Assembly: GCF_040629175.1 (NCBI RefSeq)
Contig: NZ_JBEXUX010000020.1
Span: 1 to 64,000, forward strand
Length of the DNA stretch: 64,000 nt
DNA from: Embleya sp040629175
GTDB lineage: Bacteria > Actinomycetota > Actinomycetes > Streptomycetales > Streptomycetaceae
Reading direction: 5' to 3'
Shown here: one piece after another, positions 38,594 through 47,951 of the stretch
Position numbering within the stretch: position 1 is the first letter of the stretch
Layout: every line of letters starts with the position of its first letter
The notes under the pieces: generated by a model
Seen by the model: the letters and a program-made list of their open reading frames with translations, nothing else
Databases searched by the model: none
What the model was told of the DNA's origin: nothing
Position numbers and translations under genes: made by a program

Positions 38594-41500
38594 TCACGGC
38601 GCCGCGTCGTCGATGCGCCGAAGGGCGTCCCGTGCGTGTGTTGCCTCCGGGGCGCCCAGGCGTTCGTAGCCGGTGAGTGCGGACGACCAGAAGGGGCGGG
38701 CGGCCGGGCCGCCGTCGATGGCCTCGGTCGTCCGTGCCAAGCCGACGATGGCGTGCAGTTCCTCCAGCTCGGTGCCCATGTGGCGGGCCAGTTCCGCGCT
38801 GATCCGGTACTCCGCGCGGGCGCCGACGCGATCGCCCAGTTCGTAGCGGGCCTGCGCGAAGCCCGCGGCGGCGCGTTGCCGGTGCAGGGCGTCGCCGATC
38901 CGCTCGGCGATCGCGCGCCCGCGCGCGAAGTGTTCCAGCGCCTCCCCGGGGGCGCCCAGCGCCAGGTGCGCGTGGCCGACGTTGATTCGCGTGTCGGCCT
39001 CGCTGCGGAGGTCGTTGATCTGCTCGTAGACCCGGATCGCCGCGGCGTAGCGTTCCAACGCCGCGGTCGGATTTCCGCGGGCCAACTCGACTTGACCCAA
39101 ATTATTATCGAGCACGCCGAATTCGCCGAGGCCGTTGCTGCGGCGGACCACGTCGAGCGATTGCAGGTAGTAGCGCTCCGCATTGTCGAAGTCGTTTTGC
39201 ATGAAATAGAGTTCGCCCAAATTATTAAGAATCTTGGCGGTCTCGCGCCATTCGCCGAGCAATTCATAGACGTCCCGGGCCGAAAGCATGCGTTCGGCTG
39301 CCCGGTCGAATTTGCGTAAATGGCCCAGGGCCACCCCGAGGTACAGCAGGACGCCGGCCCGCCCGAGCGGGTCGTCGATCTCGCGGTGGATCGCCAGCGC
39401 CTGTTCCAGGTGGTCCAGGGCCGCCGCGAACCGGCCCGCCCGCACGAAGGTCGCGCCGCTCTGCGCGAGTGCCTCGGCCCGGCCGTGCGGGTCCTTCGCC
39501 TGCTCGGCGAGCGCGAGGGCCTCGGCCGCGTCGCGGAGCGCCTCCTCGTGCGCGCCCAGCCGCCATTGGATGTTCGCGCGCTCGATCAGCAGATGCGTCT
39601 GGGCCCGGAGGTTCGGCGGGTCGACGCGGCGCCAGGCCCGCAGGGCGGCGGTGAACAGGTCGCGGGCGGTTTCCCAGGACCCCCACTTCAACAACGACCG
39701 GGTCAGTATTTCCGGCAATATCCGGATGTGCTCCGGCGACTCGACCTCGGCCGACCGGATGGCGGCCACCAGGTTCGGTCGTTCCCGGCCGAGCCACGCC
39801 TCCGCCTCCTCCGCCGTGCGAAACGGTGGCCGGGCCCGACGGGCGGGCACCGGTCGCAGGCCCGAGCGCCGCCCGTGCGGGTAGGCCAACCGGTCCGCCT
39901 GATCGGCCAGATCCAGATACAGGTCCAGCACCCGCCGCAGCGCGTCCGCGCGTTCGTGCTCCGGTTCCTCGCGGTGTGCGGTGTGCATCGCGAAGTCGTG
40001 CACCAGGTCGTGGAAGCGATAGCGCTCCAGTTCGGGTTCGCCCAGCAGATGCGACTCGACCAGCTCGTCGATGCCGCGCCGGGTCTCGTCCGGAGCCAGG
40101 CCGCACACCGCCACCGCGGCCGGCCAGGCGAGGTCGGGGCCGGGATGCAGGGCGAGCCGACGAAAGACCGACCGGGCGGCCGGCCCCAGTTCCGCATAGG
40201 ACAGGGCGAACGCCATCGAGATGCCCGGCGGCGCGTCGATCGCGTCCAGCGGTCGGGGCGCCTCGGCCAGGCGCGCGACCAGATCGCTGACCCGCCAGGC
40301 CCGGTGCCGGAAACGATTCGCGGTCAATTGCACGGCGAGGGGATGATTCGCGCAGCGATTCACGATCTCCTCGACCAGTGCGCGGTCCCCCTCGTCCAGC
40401 TTCCGGGTCTCCTCCGCGATCCGGGTGAACAGCGCCGCCGCGTCGGCGGTTTCCGGTACCTCCAGGGGCAGCGGCCCGGCGCCTTCGAGATCGGTGAGCC
40501 GGCGTCGGCTGGTGACCAGGACCCGGCAAGTGGGGCTGCCCGGCAACAACAGGCGGACCTGCGCGGCGTCCCGCACGTCGTCCAGCACGATCAGCGCCCG
40601 CCGATCGGCCATCTCCCGTCGCCACTGCGCGGCCCGCAGATCCAGCGTGGGCGCCAGGTGTTGCGCCGGCATGCCCATCGAGATCAGCAACGAGCCGAGC
40701 GCCTCGGTGGGTTCCACCGGCGACTCGTGCGGATCGTGCGCGTGCAGGTTCAGGTAGAGCCGGCCGTCCGGGTAGCCGGCCCGCATCCGGTGCGCGGCGT
40801 GGATGGCCAGGGATGTCTTGCCCACTCCGCCCAGACCGGAAATGACCGTGATCGGCAGCGCGGTGCCGACGTCGTCCTCGCGCAACAACCGGGCCAACTC
40901 GGCGCGCCGACCGACGAAGTGCCGGGTGTCGCGGAGCAGCGTGTCGGGTGCGGTCGTGGTCGGCTCCGGCCGCAACACCCGGGCCGGCGACTCCCGTCGG
41001 GACTGCGTGGGGATCGACAGCGCCGGGTCCCGGTGCAACAACCGGGTGTGCAGTCGTTCCAGATCCGGCCCCGGGTCCGCGCCCAGTTCGGTGTTCAGCC
41101 GGGCCCGGGTGCGCCGATAGGTCTCCAGCGCCTCGCTGTAGCGGCCACAGCGATACAACGCGAGCATCAGATCCGCCACCACCGACTCGGCGACCGGGTG
41201 CCGGGCCGCCAGATCCCGTAACTCGCCCACGACTTCCGCATGTCTGCCCAGCCCGAGTTCCAGGTGGATGCGACGCTCGTGGATCTGTCCGAGCTGCTCC
41301 TCGAACCGGTCCCGCACGACGGCCGGCCACAGGCCGGGCAGTCCGGCGAACGGCTGTCCGCGCCAGAGCCGTTCGGCCGCCCGCAACAGATCGGCGGCGG
41401 ACGCCGGATCCTCGGTCGCGTTGGCCCGCTCGTGCAGGGCGCGAAAGCGGCGGAAGTCGACCGCTTCCGGATCCAGTCGAAGTCGGTAGGTTCGCGAATC

Positions 41501-41755
41501 CGTGGACAACTGCACGCTGTCGCCCGCGATGCGCAGTCGCTTGCGTAATCGGGAGACGTAACTGCGCAATGTCTCGACCGATTTGTTCGGCGGTTCGTCG
41601 TCCCATACCCGACTGATCATCGTGTCCGTGGATACCGCCGCGCCTTCGGCGTACAACAGCACGGCCAATACGCATCGTTCCTTGACCGATCCCAATGGGT
41701 GCCGTGCGCCGTCCACCCACAGTTCCATCGGGCCCAGCACATGGATCGATAGCAC
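38594..41755 (-). CDS. AfsR/SARP-family regulator with NB-ARC and TPR domains
   Basis: 1053 aa. An OmpR-type winged helix opens the chain (about 1-95; LRSYVSRLRKRLRIAGDS), followed by a BTAD (about 96-245), an NB-ARC NTPase with P-loop GLGGVGKTSLAIHA near 305 and ALIVLDDVRDAAQVRLLLPG as Walker B, and C-terminal tetratricopeptide repeats (about 650-1050; LNNLGELYFMQNDFDNAERY). Such regulators bind direct-repeat DNA and activate secondary metabolism or neighbouring genes after ligand or protein sensing. GTG 41755 is chosen because GGGGGATAACG precedes it. The promoter region upstream carries a 9-bp repeat array. Confidence 0.93.
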   Translation of the reverse strand: MLSIHVLGPMELWVDGARHPLGSVKERCVLAVLLYAEGAAVSTDTMISRVWDDEPPNKSVETLRSYVSRLRKRLRIAGDSVQLSTDSRTYRLRLDPEAVDFRRFRALHERANATEDPASAADLLRAAERLWRGQPFAGLPGLWPAVVRDRFEEQLGQIHERRIHLELGLGRHAEVVGELRDLAARHPVAESVVADLMLALYRCGRYSEALETYRRTRARLNTELGADPGPDLERLHTRLLHRDPALSIPTQSRRESPARVLRPEPTTTAPDTLLRDTRHFVGRRAELARLLREDDVGTALPITVISGLGGVGKTSLAIHAAHRMRAGYPDGRLYLNLHAHDPHESPVEPTEALGSLLISMGMPAQHLAPTLDLRAAQWRREMADRRALIVLDDVRDAAQVRLLLPGSPTCRVLVTSRRRLTDLEGAGPLPLEVPETADAAALFTRIAEETRKLDEGDRALVEEIVNRCANHPLAVQLTANRFRHRAWRVSDLVARLAEAPRPLDAIDAPPGISMAFALSYAELGPAARSVFRRLALHPGPDLAWPAAVAVCGLAPDETRRGIDELVESHLLGEPELERYRFHDLVHDFAMHTAHREEPEHERADALRRVLDLYLDLADQADRLAYPHGRRSGLRPVPARRARPPFRTAEEAEAWLGRERPNLVAAIRSAEVESPEHIRILPEILTRSLLKWGSWETARDLFTAALRAWRRVDPPNLRAQTHLLIERANIQWRLGAHEEALRDAAEALALAEQAKDPHGRAEALAQSGATFVRAGRFAAALDHLEQALAIHREIDDPLGRAGVLLYLGVALGHLRKFDRAAERMLSARDVYELLGEWRETAKILNNLGELYFMQNDFDNAERYYLQSLDVVRRSNGLGEFGVLDNNLGQVELARGNPTAALERYAAAIRVYEQINDLRSEADTRINVGHAHLALGAPGEALEHFARGRAIAERIGDALHRQRAAAGFAQARYELGDRVGARAEYRISAELARHMGTELEELHAIVGLARTTEAIDGGPAARPFWSSALTGYERLGAPEATHARDALRRIDDAAP

Positions 41756-42002
41756 CGCGTTATCCCCCCGCCCCAGCCCCTCCTGGCCAACGCGCCCGGT
41801 CCCGAGGTGTCGTCCAACCACTGTGGCACGTCCTGCCACAGCGCCACCAGAAGCGACACCGGCAATCCGACCGGAAATCGCCTATGCGTGACGACTCGTT
41901 CCGGTTCCCACCCGCGTGCGGTGCCATTGCAGACCTGTTGCAGCGGGGCTGCAAGGAATTCATCCGGTGAGTCGGGGATGTCCATGTTGTCGACGGTGAT
42001 TC

Positions 42003-42062
42003 ACCGTATCGACGGTGCTTCTCCGGATCGACGGTATCGACCGTATCGACGGTATCGACCGA
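42003..42062. repeat. Array of 9-bp repeats in the divergent promoter region
   Basis: Units ATCGAC(G/C)GT lie at 42008-42016, then directly head to tail at 42027-42035, 42036-42044, 42045-42053 and 42054-42062. Two of the junctions form the palindrome ACCGTATCGACGGT (42003-42016 and 42040-42053). A related GTCGACGGT is at about 41989. The remaining part of the 380-bp gap (41756-42135) between the AfsR-like gene and the gene at 42136 shows no other gene. Regular phasing suggests an operator for the adjacent regulator. Confidence 0.7.
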
Positions 42063-42135
42063 ACCGAACGAACCGACCGCCCGGCCACGGGGGAACGGGG
42101 CCCGTCCGGTGGTGACGACGCTCATGGAGGCATGG

Positions 42136-43356
42136 ATGACGATCATGGCAGGCGACAGGAGACCCGTACCGGTCCGACCGGACGCGGCACGGTGGGCGAC
42201 CCGATCGGGGACGCGGGGGGTGCTCGTCGTGGTGCACAACGTCACGTCGGGCCAGCGCCTGATCGAGGCCGTTCGGCTCCTGGAAGGGGATTTGCGGGTG
42301 GAGGTGTTCTTCACGATGGCGCCCACGGTCTTCTCCTCGGGCGTGGCGGAATTCCTGGATCGGCTCGGGGCCACCACGTTGCCCTGGCAGCGCGCGGTCG
42401 ACATGCGCTTCGACCTCGCGTTGGCCGCCGGACACGGGGGACTGCACGAACTGGACGCGCCGGTGATGGTGATGGCACACGGCGCGGGGCACAACAAGCG
42501 GGTCTCCGCCCCACGCGGTGGCCGCACCGTCGCCGCTCGCGAGACGTACGGGATGTCCGCGCAATGGCTGATCCGGGACGGGCAGTTGGTGCCGGCGACG
42601 ATCCTGCTGGCACACCACGAGGAGTTGACCCGTCTGGGCATGTCCTGCCCGGAGGCGGTGACCGCCGCCGTGGTCGCCGGCGATCCCGACTACGACTGCC
42701 TGGCGGCCAGTCGCCCGGATCGGGCGCGCTATCGCGACGCGCTGCGGATCGGCGCTCGGCAGCGACACATCGTGGTCACCTCGACCTGGGGCGGCAATTC
42801 GCTGCTCGGCCGCACCCCCGAACTGCTGCACCGGATGACCGTGGAACTGCCGCGCGACGCCTACCGGGTCACCGCGCTGATGCATCCGAACGTCTGGAGC
42901 GGGCACGGCGCCTGGCAGGTACGCTCCTGGCTCGCCGAGTCGTTGCGCGAGGGCCTGACGCTGATCCCGCCGGAGGACGACTGGCGGGGCGTGCTGGTCG
43001 CGGCGGACTGTGTGGTCGGCGATCACGGCTCGCTGAGCCTGTACGGAACGGCCACCGGGGCACCGGTGGCGCTGGCGACCTACCCGGAAGCGGACATCGA
43101 TCCGGCCTCGCCGCTCGGCGAGTTGGCCGACTTCGCGCCGCGGATCCGGCATCGCCGGTCGATGCTCGGGCAACTCTCCCGGATTCCCGAGGACTTCCGC
43201 CGGGCGGACTACGCCCGGGTCGCCGGCCGGATCACCTCCCAGCCGGGCGCCTTCGGACGGAACACGCGCGGGCTGATGTATCGCCACCTCAAGCTCAAGG
43301 TGCCGCCCAGCCGACCGTTCGCCCGCGTCGCCGAGTTGCCGGGGCCGCTGCGATGA
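42136..43356 (+). CDS. CDP-glycerol glycerophosphotransferase-like (GT-B fold) protein
   Basis: 406 aa from ATG 42136, preceded by GGAGG; a GTG at 42109 lacks such a site. The chain has two Rossmann-like halves: GVLVVVHNVTSGQRLIEAV, VEVFFTMAPTVFSSGVAEFL, then RHIVVTSTWGGNSLLGRTPE and the C-terminal VLVAADCVVGDHGSLSLYG with TGAPVALATYPEAD. The last motif matches the nucleotide-sugar/glycerol-phosphate binding loop of teichoic-acid glycerophosphotransferases. No membrane segment or signal is present. The real substrate is unknown; a cell-surface polymer or a metabolite is possible. Coupled to the next gene by ATGA. Confidence 0.7.
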   Translation: MTIMAGDRRPVPVRPDAARWATRSGTRGVLVVVHNVTSGQRLIEAVRLLEGDLRVEVFFTMAPTVFSSGVAEFLDRLGATTLPWQRAVDMRFDLALAAGHGGLHELDAPVMVMAHGAGHNKRVSAPRGGRTVAARETYGMSAQWLIRDGQLVPATILLAHHEELTRLGMSCPEAVTAAVVAGDPDYDCLAASRPDRARYRDALRIGARQRHIVVTSTWGGNSLLGRTPELLHRMTVELPRDAYRVTALMHPNVWSGHGAWQVRSWLAESLREGLTLIPPEDDWRGVLVAADCVVGDHGSLSLYGTATGAPVALATYPEADIDPASPLGELADFAPRIRHRRSMLGQLSRIPEDFRRADYARVAGRITSQPGAFGRNTRGLMYRHLKLKVPPSRPFARVAELPGPLR

Positions 43357-43784
43357 CGGGGCCCTCGGGGTGCGCCGGGCAGGCGGCAGACCCGGGTGAC
43401 GCCCGACCCCGCCCGATGGCGGCAGCGGCCGATCGTGACGTGCGTTCGGTCACGGTGGTGGTCCGCTCGGCCGACGGGCGGGTCACCGTCGACGAGCACA
43501 GGTGTGCCGAACTTCCGGACACCGACGGGGAATCGGCCGACGTGGTGGTCTTGGTCGAGGACGGCGTGCCGTCCTGGAGCCGATTGCTCGACCACGACCG
43601 CGAGTTGGCCTCGGCGCATCCCGGCGCCCTGGTCACGCTGATCGCCTGCGGCCCGGATCTGGCCCTGGTGCGGCTCGGCTCCCCGGCGCCGGGCGGCGCG
43701 CGCCGGACGAACACCACCCGGGTATGGCCGGTCTACGCCTCGATCCTGCACGCGTTGACCGTATGGGAGGTCGCCCCGCACTGA
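43353..43784 (+). CDS. Small partner of the glycerophosphotransferase-like protein, unknown
   Basis: 143 aa. After a low-complexity N-terminus (about 1-30) a compact domain with strands is seen (VRSVTVVVRSADGRVTVDEH, SADVVVLVEDGVPSWSRLLD, GALVTLIACGPDLALVRLG) ending in RVWPVYASILHALTVWEVAP. No family recognised. It overlaps the upstream stop by ATGA and thus probably functions with it. The alternative starts inside the low-complexity part cannot be excluded. Confidence 0.6.
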   Translation: MTGPSGCAGQAADPGDARPRPMAAAADRDVRSVTVVVRSADGRVTVDEHRCAELPDTDGESADVVVLVEDGVPSWSRLLDHDRELASAHPGALVTLIACGPDLALVRLGSPAPGGARRTNTTRVWPVYASILHALTVWEVAPH

Positions 43785-43812
43785 TTCGCGCAGCACTCCG
43801 GCGGCCGGCACA

Positions 43813-45999
43813 TCACCCCGGCGGATCGAGGTCGCGCAGCCGTGCGCGCACGATCTCGGCCGCCGGGGTCCGCCTCGTGCCGTACAACTCCAGCGCCTCC
43901 GCGTACAACTCCCGCGCGTGGTCGAACTGCTCGCGCCGCTCGGCCGACTCGGCGAGCGCGGACAGCACATGGGCCGCCTCCACCGCCGCCCGATGCCTGC
44001 GCAGCACCTCCAGGGCCGCGGTCGACTGCGCGTCCGCCTCGTCGTAGCGGCCCGCCGCCGACAGGGCCCGGCCGATCAACGCCCGCGCCCGAGCGGCGTT
44101 GTACTCGTCGCCCACCCCGACCAGTTCGACCCGGGCCGCCTCCGCGTACTCGACGGCCCGGTGCGGCAGGCCCGAGCGCAGCGCGACGTCCGCCCGATTG
44201 AACCGAGCCAGCGCGGCCGGACGTGTGTCCCCCAACGCCAGACACCGCTGCTCGGCCTCTTCGAACGCCTCGTCCGCCTCGTCCAGGCGGCCCAGACGCA
44301 ACAACGCCAGACCGGTGTAGTTGCGGGTGCGCGCGGCCCCGACCGCGTCGCCGGCGGCCAGGCACACCCGGTTCGCCTCGGTGAACATCCGCAGCGCCGC
44401 GTCGTGGCCGCCGGCACTGAGCTCGCACAGTCCCCCCGACGTCGACATCCGCGACTCGGCCGCCGGATCGGCACACGCCCGCGCCGCGCGCAGACCGATC
44501 TCGTGCGCCGTGCGAGCCTCGTCGAAGTACTTGCCGCGCAGGAACAACGGCCACAGCGCGTCGGTCAACTGCCAGGCCACGGCCGGGAGGTCGGCGCTCT
44601 CCGCGATCCGGATCGCGGCCAGCAGGGTGGCCCGATGTTGCTCCAGCCAGGCCAATGCGGTGCCCTGGTCCGCGAATTCCACCCTGGGCACCTCGGCACG
44701 GGCATAGTCGCGGGACAGCGAGGCGTGTTGGGGGTCGAGCAGCCGCTCGGCGCCGGTGGCCGTGGCGAGGTAGTGGTCGAGGGTCGCGCGCAGCGCGTCG
44801 GTGCGCTCGACGTCCGGGCGATCGCACAGCTTGGCGACCGCGTGCAGGCGGACCAGATCGTGGAAGCGATAGCGCCCGTCGGCGGCCTCGGTGAGCAGAT
44901 TGCGATCGACCAGGGCTTCCAGGACGAACTGCGCGGCATCGGGGTCGCAGCCCGCGCCGGTGTCGAGCACGGCGGCGGCCACGACCGGCCCGAAGTCGGG
45001 CCCCGGATGCACCCCGAGGCCCCGGTAGAGCAGGGCGGCGGCCTCGGGCAGATCGCGATAGGAGACGTCCAGCGCGGCCCGGACGGTGTGGTCGTCGTCC
45101 AAGGCGAGTGCGTCCAGCCGACCCCGCTCGTCGGTCAGTGCCCGCACCATCGTGGTGATCGGCCGGTTGGGGCGCGCCGCCAGCCGCGCCGCGACGAGCT
45201 GGACGGCGAGCGGGAGCCGAGCACACAGGTCGACCAACTCGGCGGCCTGGGCCGGCTCCTCGTCGACTCGACGGTCGTTCATCGTGGCCGCGAGGAGATC
45301 CACCGCGGCCTTTCGATCCAGCGGTTCGAGCTGGATCGGCACCCCGCCGTTGACCAACAGCCCGGACAACCTGCTGCGGCTGGTCACCACCGTCACATTG
45401 GCGCCCGCCGGCAACAGCGGCCTGACCTGGGCCGCGGTGACCGCATCGTCCAACAGCACGCCCAACCGGCGGCGCGCCGTCAACGACCGGTACAGGCCCA
45501 ACCGTTCGGCCGGATCGTGCGGCACCTCGCCCGCCGGCACGCCCAGTCCGCGCAGGAAGCCGCCGACGATCTCCGCCCACCGGGCCGGCTCCTCGCCGCC
45601 GTGCCCGCGCAGATCGGCGTACAACCGGCCGTCCGGGAACTCCTCGCCCAGCTTGGCCAGCCAGGTCAGCGCGAGGGTCGTCTTGCCTACGCCCGGCATG
45701 CCGCTGAGCAACACGATCGGGCTGTCGCCGACGCGGAGCAGGCCGTCCAGCTCGTCCAGTTCGCGGCGCCGATCGATCATCGGCGGTCCGGGCGGCAGTT
45801 GCCACGGCACGACCGCGGCCTCCGGGCGCTGCACCGAGAAGTGGATGCCGCCGTGCACCGTTCGCGCCTGCACACTCGGCCCGTGCACGGTGCCGCCGAG
45901 TTCGTTGCGATGCGCATTCGGGGGAACGATCTGCCCGTCGTGCTGCGCATTCGGGAGACTTGCCGGCCCGCCGGCCCGCCCGTCGTCGACCTCCGACAC
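43813..45999 (-). CDS. NB-ARC / TPR NTPase (STAND-type)
   Basis: 728 aa, GTG start. The N-terminus carries a short motif GTVHGPSVQARTVHGGIHF (about 36-54), found before NTPase domains in many actinomycete STAND proteins. P-loop GMPGVGKTTLALTWLA near 97, Walker B RRLGVLLDDAVTAAQ, a winged-helix region and NB-ARC signature residues (LVDLCARLPLAVQLVAARLA) follow, then TPRs (about 430-720; RNYTGLALLRLGRLDEADEA). There is no N-terminal DNA-binding BTAD part, unlike the AfsR-like gene. Role is probably signal-triggered assembly, in regulation or defence. It faces the glycerophosphotransferase-like pair tail to tail. Confidence 0.9.
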   Translation of the reverse strand: MSEVDDGRAGGPASLPNAQHDGQIVPPNAHRNELGGTVHGPSVQARTVHGGIHFSVQRPEAAVVPWQLPPGPPMIDRRRELDELDGLLRVGDSPIVLLSGMPGVGKTTLALTWLAKLGEEFPDGRLYADLRGHGGEEPARWAEIVGGFLRGLGVPAGEVPHDPAERLGLYRSLTARRRLGVLLDDAVTAAQVRPLLPAGANVTVVTSRSRLSGLLVNGGVPIQLEPLDRKAAVDLLAATMNDRRVDEEPAQAAELVDLCARLPLAVQLVAARLAARPNRPITTMVRALTDERGRLDALALDDDHTVRAALDVSYRDLPEAAALLYRGLGVHPGPDFGPVVAAAVLDTGAGCDPDAAQFVLEALVDRNLLTEAADGRYRFHDLVRLHAVAKLCDRPDVERTDALRATLDHYLATATGAERLLDPQHASLSRDYARAEVPRVEFADQGTALAWLEQHRATLLAAIRIAESADLPAVAWQLTDALWPLFLRGKYFDEARTAHEIGLRAARACADPAAESRMSTSGGLCELSAGGHDAALRMFTEANRVCLAAGDAVGAARTRNYTGLALLRLGRLDEADEAFEEAEQRCLALGDTRPAALARFNRADVALRSGLPHRAVEYAEAARVELVGVGDEYNAARARALIGRALSAAGRYDEADAQSTAALEVLRRHRAAVEAAHVLSALAESAERREQFDHARELYAEALELYGTRRTPAAEIVRARLRDLDPPG

Positions 46000-46153
46000 G
46001 TGCGCCCCCGATCGTCGCGGCCGGAACCGCCCTCACGCGTGGCCGAACCCGGCCCGATGGGCGGAAGGGCATTCTGGATGTTTGTCACCCCAAGGGCCCG
46101 CGAAACCTCGGGTCGACGATCGCTGCCCCTTCGATCGTTGGTGGCGGTGCCCG

Positions 46154-47110
46154 TCAGGCCCGCTTCGGCAGGTCGCGTTCCAGGTCGGCGAGCACGCGGT
46201 CGGCCGCGGTGTACCCGGTGCCGACCATCCAATATTCGTCGTCCACCTCGTGGGCCCGGTTCGCCCGCACCGCCTTGAGCGTCTTCCACAGCGGGCCGCC
46301 GAACACCTTGTCGTGGTCCGTCTTGTCCTTGGGCCCGTAGGTGGCCACGAAGATCACGTCGCCGTCGGCCTTCTCGATCTGCTCGGCACTGACCTCGACC
46401 ATGAACGTGTCCACGTTCTGCACGTCGGGGCGCCCCAGCCCGGCCTCGGACAGGATGCTGCCGACGAAACTGGCCCTGCCGTACAGCCGGTTCTGACCCG
46501 CGACGAAGCGCAACACGCTGACCTTGAGCGAGCCGGGGTCGCCCTGCGCGGTGCCCAGCGCCTTGGCCCGCGCGGTGAACTTGGCCACCACTCGGTCGCC
46601 TTCGGCCTTCTTGTTCAGCGCGTCCGCGTCCAGCAGGAAGTTCTGCTGCCACCGGGTGCCGGCCTGCTCGGAGAAGACCACCGGGGCGATCCGGCTCAGC
46701 GCGTCGTAACGATCCGCGTCGCGGACCAGGCTGCCCAGGATCAGGTCCGGCTTCAGCGCCTCGATCGCCTCCAGGTTGGGCGCGCCGATCGCGCCGACCT
46801 CCTTGATGCCCGCGGTGCGATCCCCGTGGTACTTCGGGAATCCGGCGCCTGGGCTGCCCACCACGGACCCCACCGGCTTGACGCCCAGGGTCAGCGCGGT
46901 GTCCAACTCGCCCATGTCCAGGGTGACCACCCGCTTGGGCGCGACCGGGACCTTGACCACACCCTTGGCGGTACGCACTTCGCGGGTGTCGGCCGGCGCG
47001 GCCTTGGCACCCTTGTCGCCGTCGGCACCCTCGGCGGAGCACCCGGCCAGCAGGAGCGCGCCGGCGACACCGAGGACGGCCGTGACACGGGGCAGGGACG
47101 TGACGGGCAC
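46154..47110 (-). CDS. Iron-siderophore ABC transporter substrate-binding lipoprotein
   Basis: 318 aa from GTG 47110, chosen because AAGGAG precedes it at good spacing; longer frames lack this. Lipobox ALLLAGCSAEG at residues 13-23. The class III periplasmic-binding fold shows PKRVVTLDMGELDTALTLGV, IEALKPDLILGS and VEVSAEQIEKADGDVIFVAT. FepB/FhuD-like proteins capture ferric siderophores outside the cell and pass them to the FecCD permeases. It is the last gene of the leftward operon 50004-46154, 46 bp after the ATPase gene. Confidence 0.9.
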   Translation of the reverse strand: MPVTSLPRVTAVLGVAGALLLAGCSAEGADGDKGAKAAPADTREVRTAKGVVKVPVAPKRVVTLDMGELDTALTLGVKPVGSVVGSPGAGFPKYHGDRTAGIKEVGAIGAPNLEAIEALKPDLILGSLVRDADRYDALSRIAPVVFSEQAGTRWQQNFLLDADALNKKAEGDRVVAKFTARAKALGTAQGDPGSLKVSVLRFVAGQNRLYGRASFVGSILSEAGLGRPDVQNVDTFMVEVSAEQIEKADGDVIFVATYGPKDKTDHDKVFGGPLWKTLKAVRANRAHEVDDEYWMVGTGYTAADRVLADLERDLPKRA

Positions 47111-47156
47111 GGGAACTCCTTCGGGAGGACGAAGGCGGCGAACAGGTCGCCGCCGG

Positions 47157-47951
47157 TCAGGACTTGCGAGGTCGACCCGGAACGACCATCGGTGCACCGG
47201 TGACCGGACACGGGATGACCACACACGCGAGCCCGAAGACGTCCCGCACCAGGTCGGCCGTGACGATTTCGGCGGGCGCGCCCTGCGCGACGATCGAGCC
47301 GTCGCGCATCGCTATCAGGTGGTCCGCGTAGCGGCACGCCTGGTTGAGGTCGTGCAGCACGGCGACCACGGTGCGTTCACGGGTGACGTTGAGCTCGCGC
47401 ACCAGGTCGAGCACCTCGACCTGGTGCGCGATGTCCAGGAACGTGGTCGGCTCGTCCAGGAGCAGGATGCCGGTGCCCTGCGCGAGCGCCATCGCGATCC
47501 ACACCCGTTGCCGCTGGCCGCCGGAGAGTTCGTCCACATAGCGGTCGGCGAGCTCGACCACGTCGGTGCGCCGCATCGCGTCGGCGACCACGTCCTCGTC
47601 CTCGTCGGACCACTGCTGCCACCAGCGCTGGTACGGCTGCCGGCCGCGGGCCACCAGGTCGGCGACGGTGATGCCCTCCGGCGGTACCGGGCTTTGCGGC
47701 AACACGCCGATGCGCCGGGCGATCTCCCGGGTGGGCAGGTCGCGCAGCGCCGCGCCGTCGAGCAGCACGCTGCCGGCGACCGGTTTGAGCAACCGGCCCA
47801 GCGAGCGCAACAGGGTGGACTTGCCGCACGCGTTCGGGCCGACCACGACGGTGACCCGGCCGGCGGGCACCTCCAGATCCAGATCGCGCACCACGATCCG
47901 GTCCTCGTAGCCGAGGGTGAGCCCGCGTGCGGCGAGCCGATGGGTAGTCAC
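47157..47951 (-). CDS. Iron-siderophore ABC transporter ATP-binding protein (FecE/FepC-like)
   Basis: 264 aa. Walker A VVVGPNACGKSTLLRSL near residue 37, signature VDELSGGQRQRVWIAMALAQ, Walker B GILLLDEPTTFLDIAHQVEV, and H-loop VVAVLHDLNQACRYADH. SRR-type Q-loop GVLPQSPVPPEGITVADL is typical of the siderophore subfamily. GTG 47951 overlaps the FecCD stop by GTGA. It energises import by the two FecCD permeases encoded upstream. Confidence 0.93.
   Translation of the reverse strand: MTTHRLAARGLTLGYEDRIVVRDLDLEVPAGRVTVVVGPNACGKSTLLRSLGRLLKPVAGSVLLDGAALRDLPTREIARRIGVLPQSPVPPEGITVADLVARGRQPYQRWWQQWSDEDEDVVADAMRRTDVVELADRYVDELSGGQRQRVWIAMALAQGTGILLLDEPTTFLDIAHQVEVLDLVRELNVTRERTVVAVLHDLNQACRYADHLIAMRDGSIVAQGAPAEIVTADLVRDVFGLACVVIPCPVTGAPMVVPGRPRKS

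Noticed and set aside
39320..41221. Long open frame antisense to the AfsR-like gene (similar ones at 43918-46278 plus and 58464-62186 minus)
   Set aside because: Arg/Gly/Pro/Gln-rich, no domain; an expected artefact of high third-position GC opposite genuine genes.
42003..42062. CRISPR-like or plasmid iteron array
   Set aside because: Units are only 9 bp with no spacers and there are no cas or replication genes; an operator or slippage product fits better.
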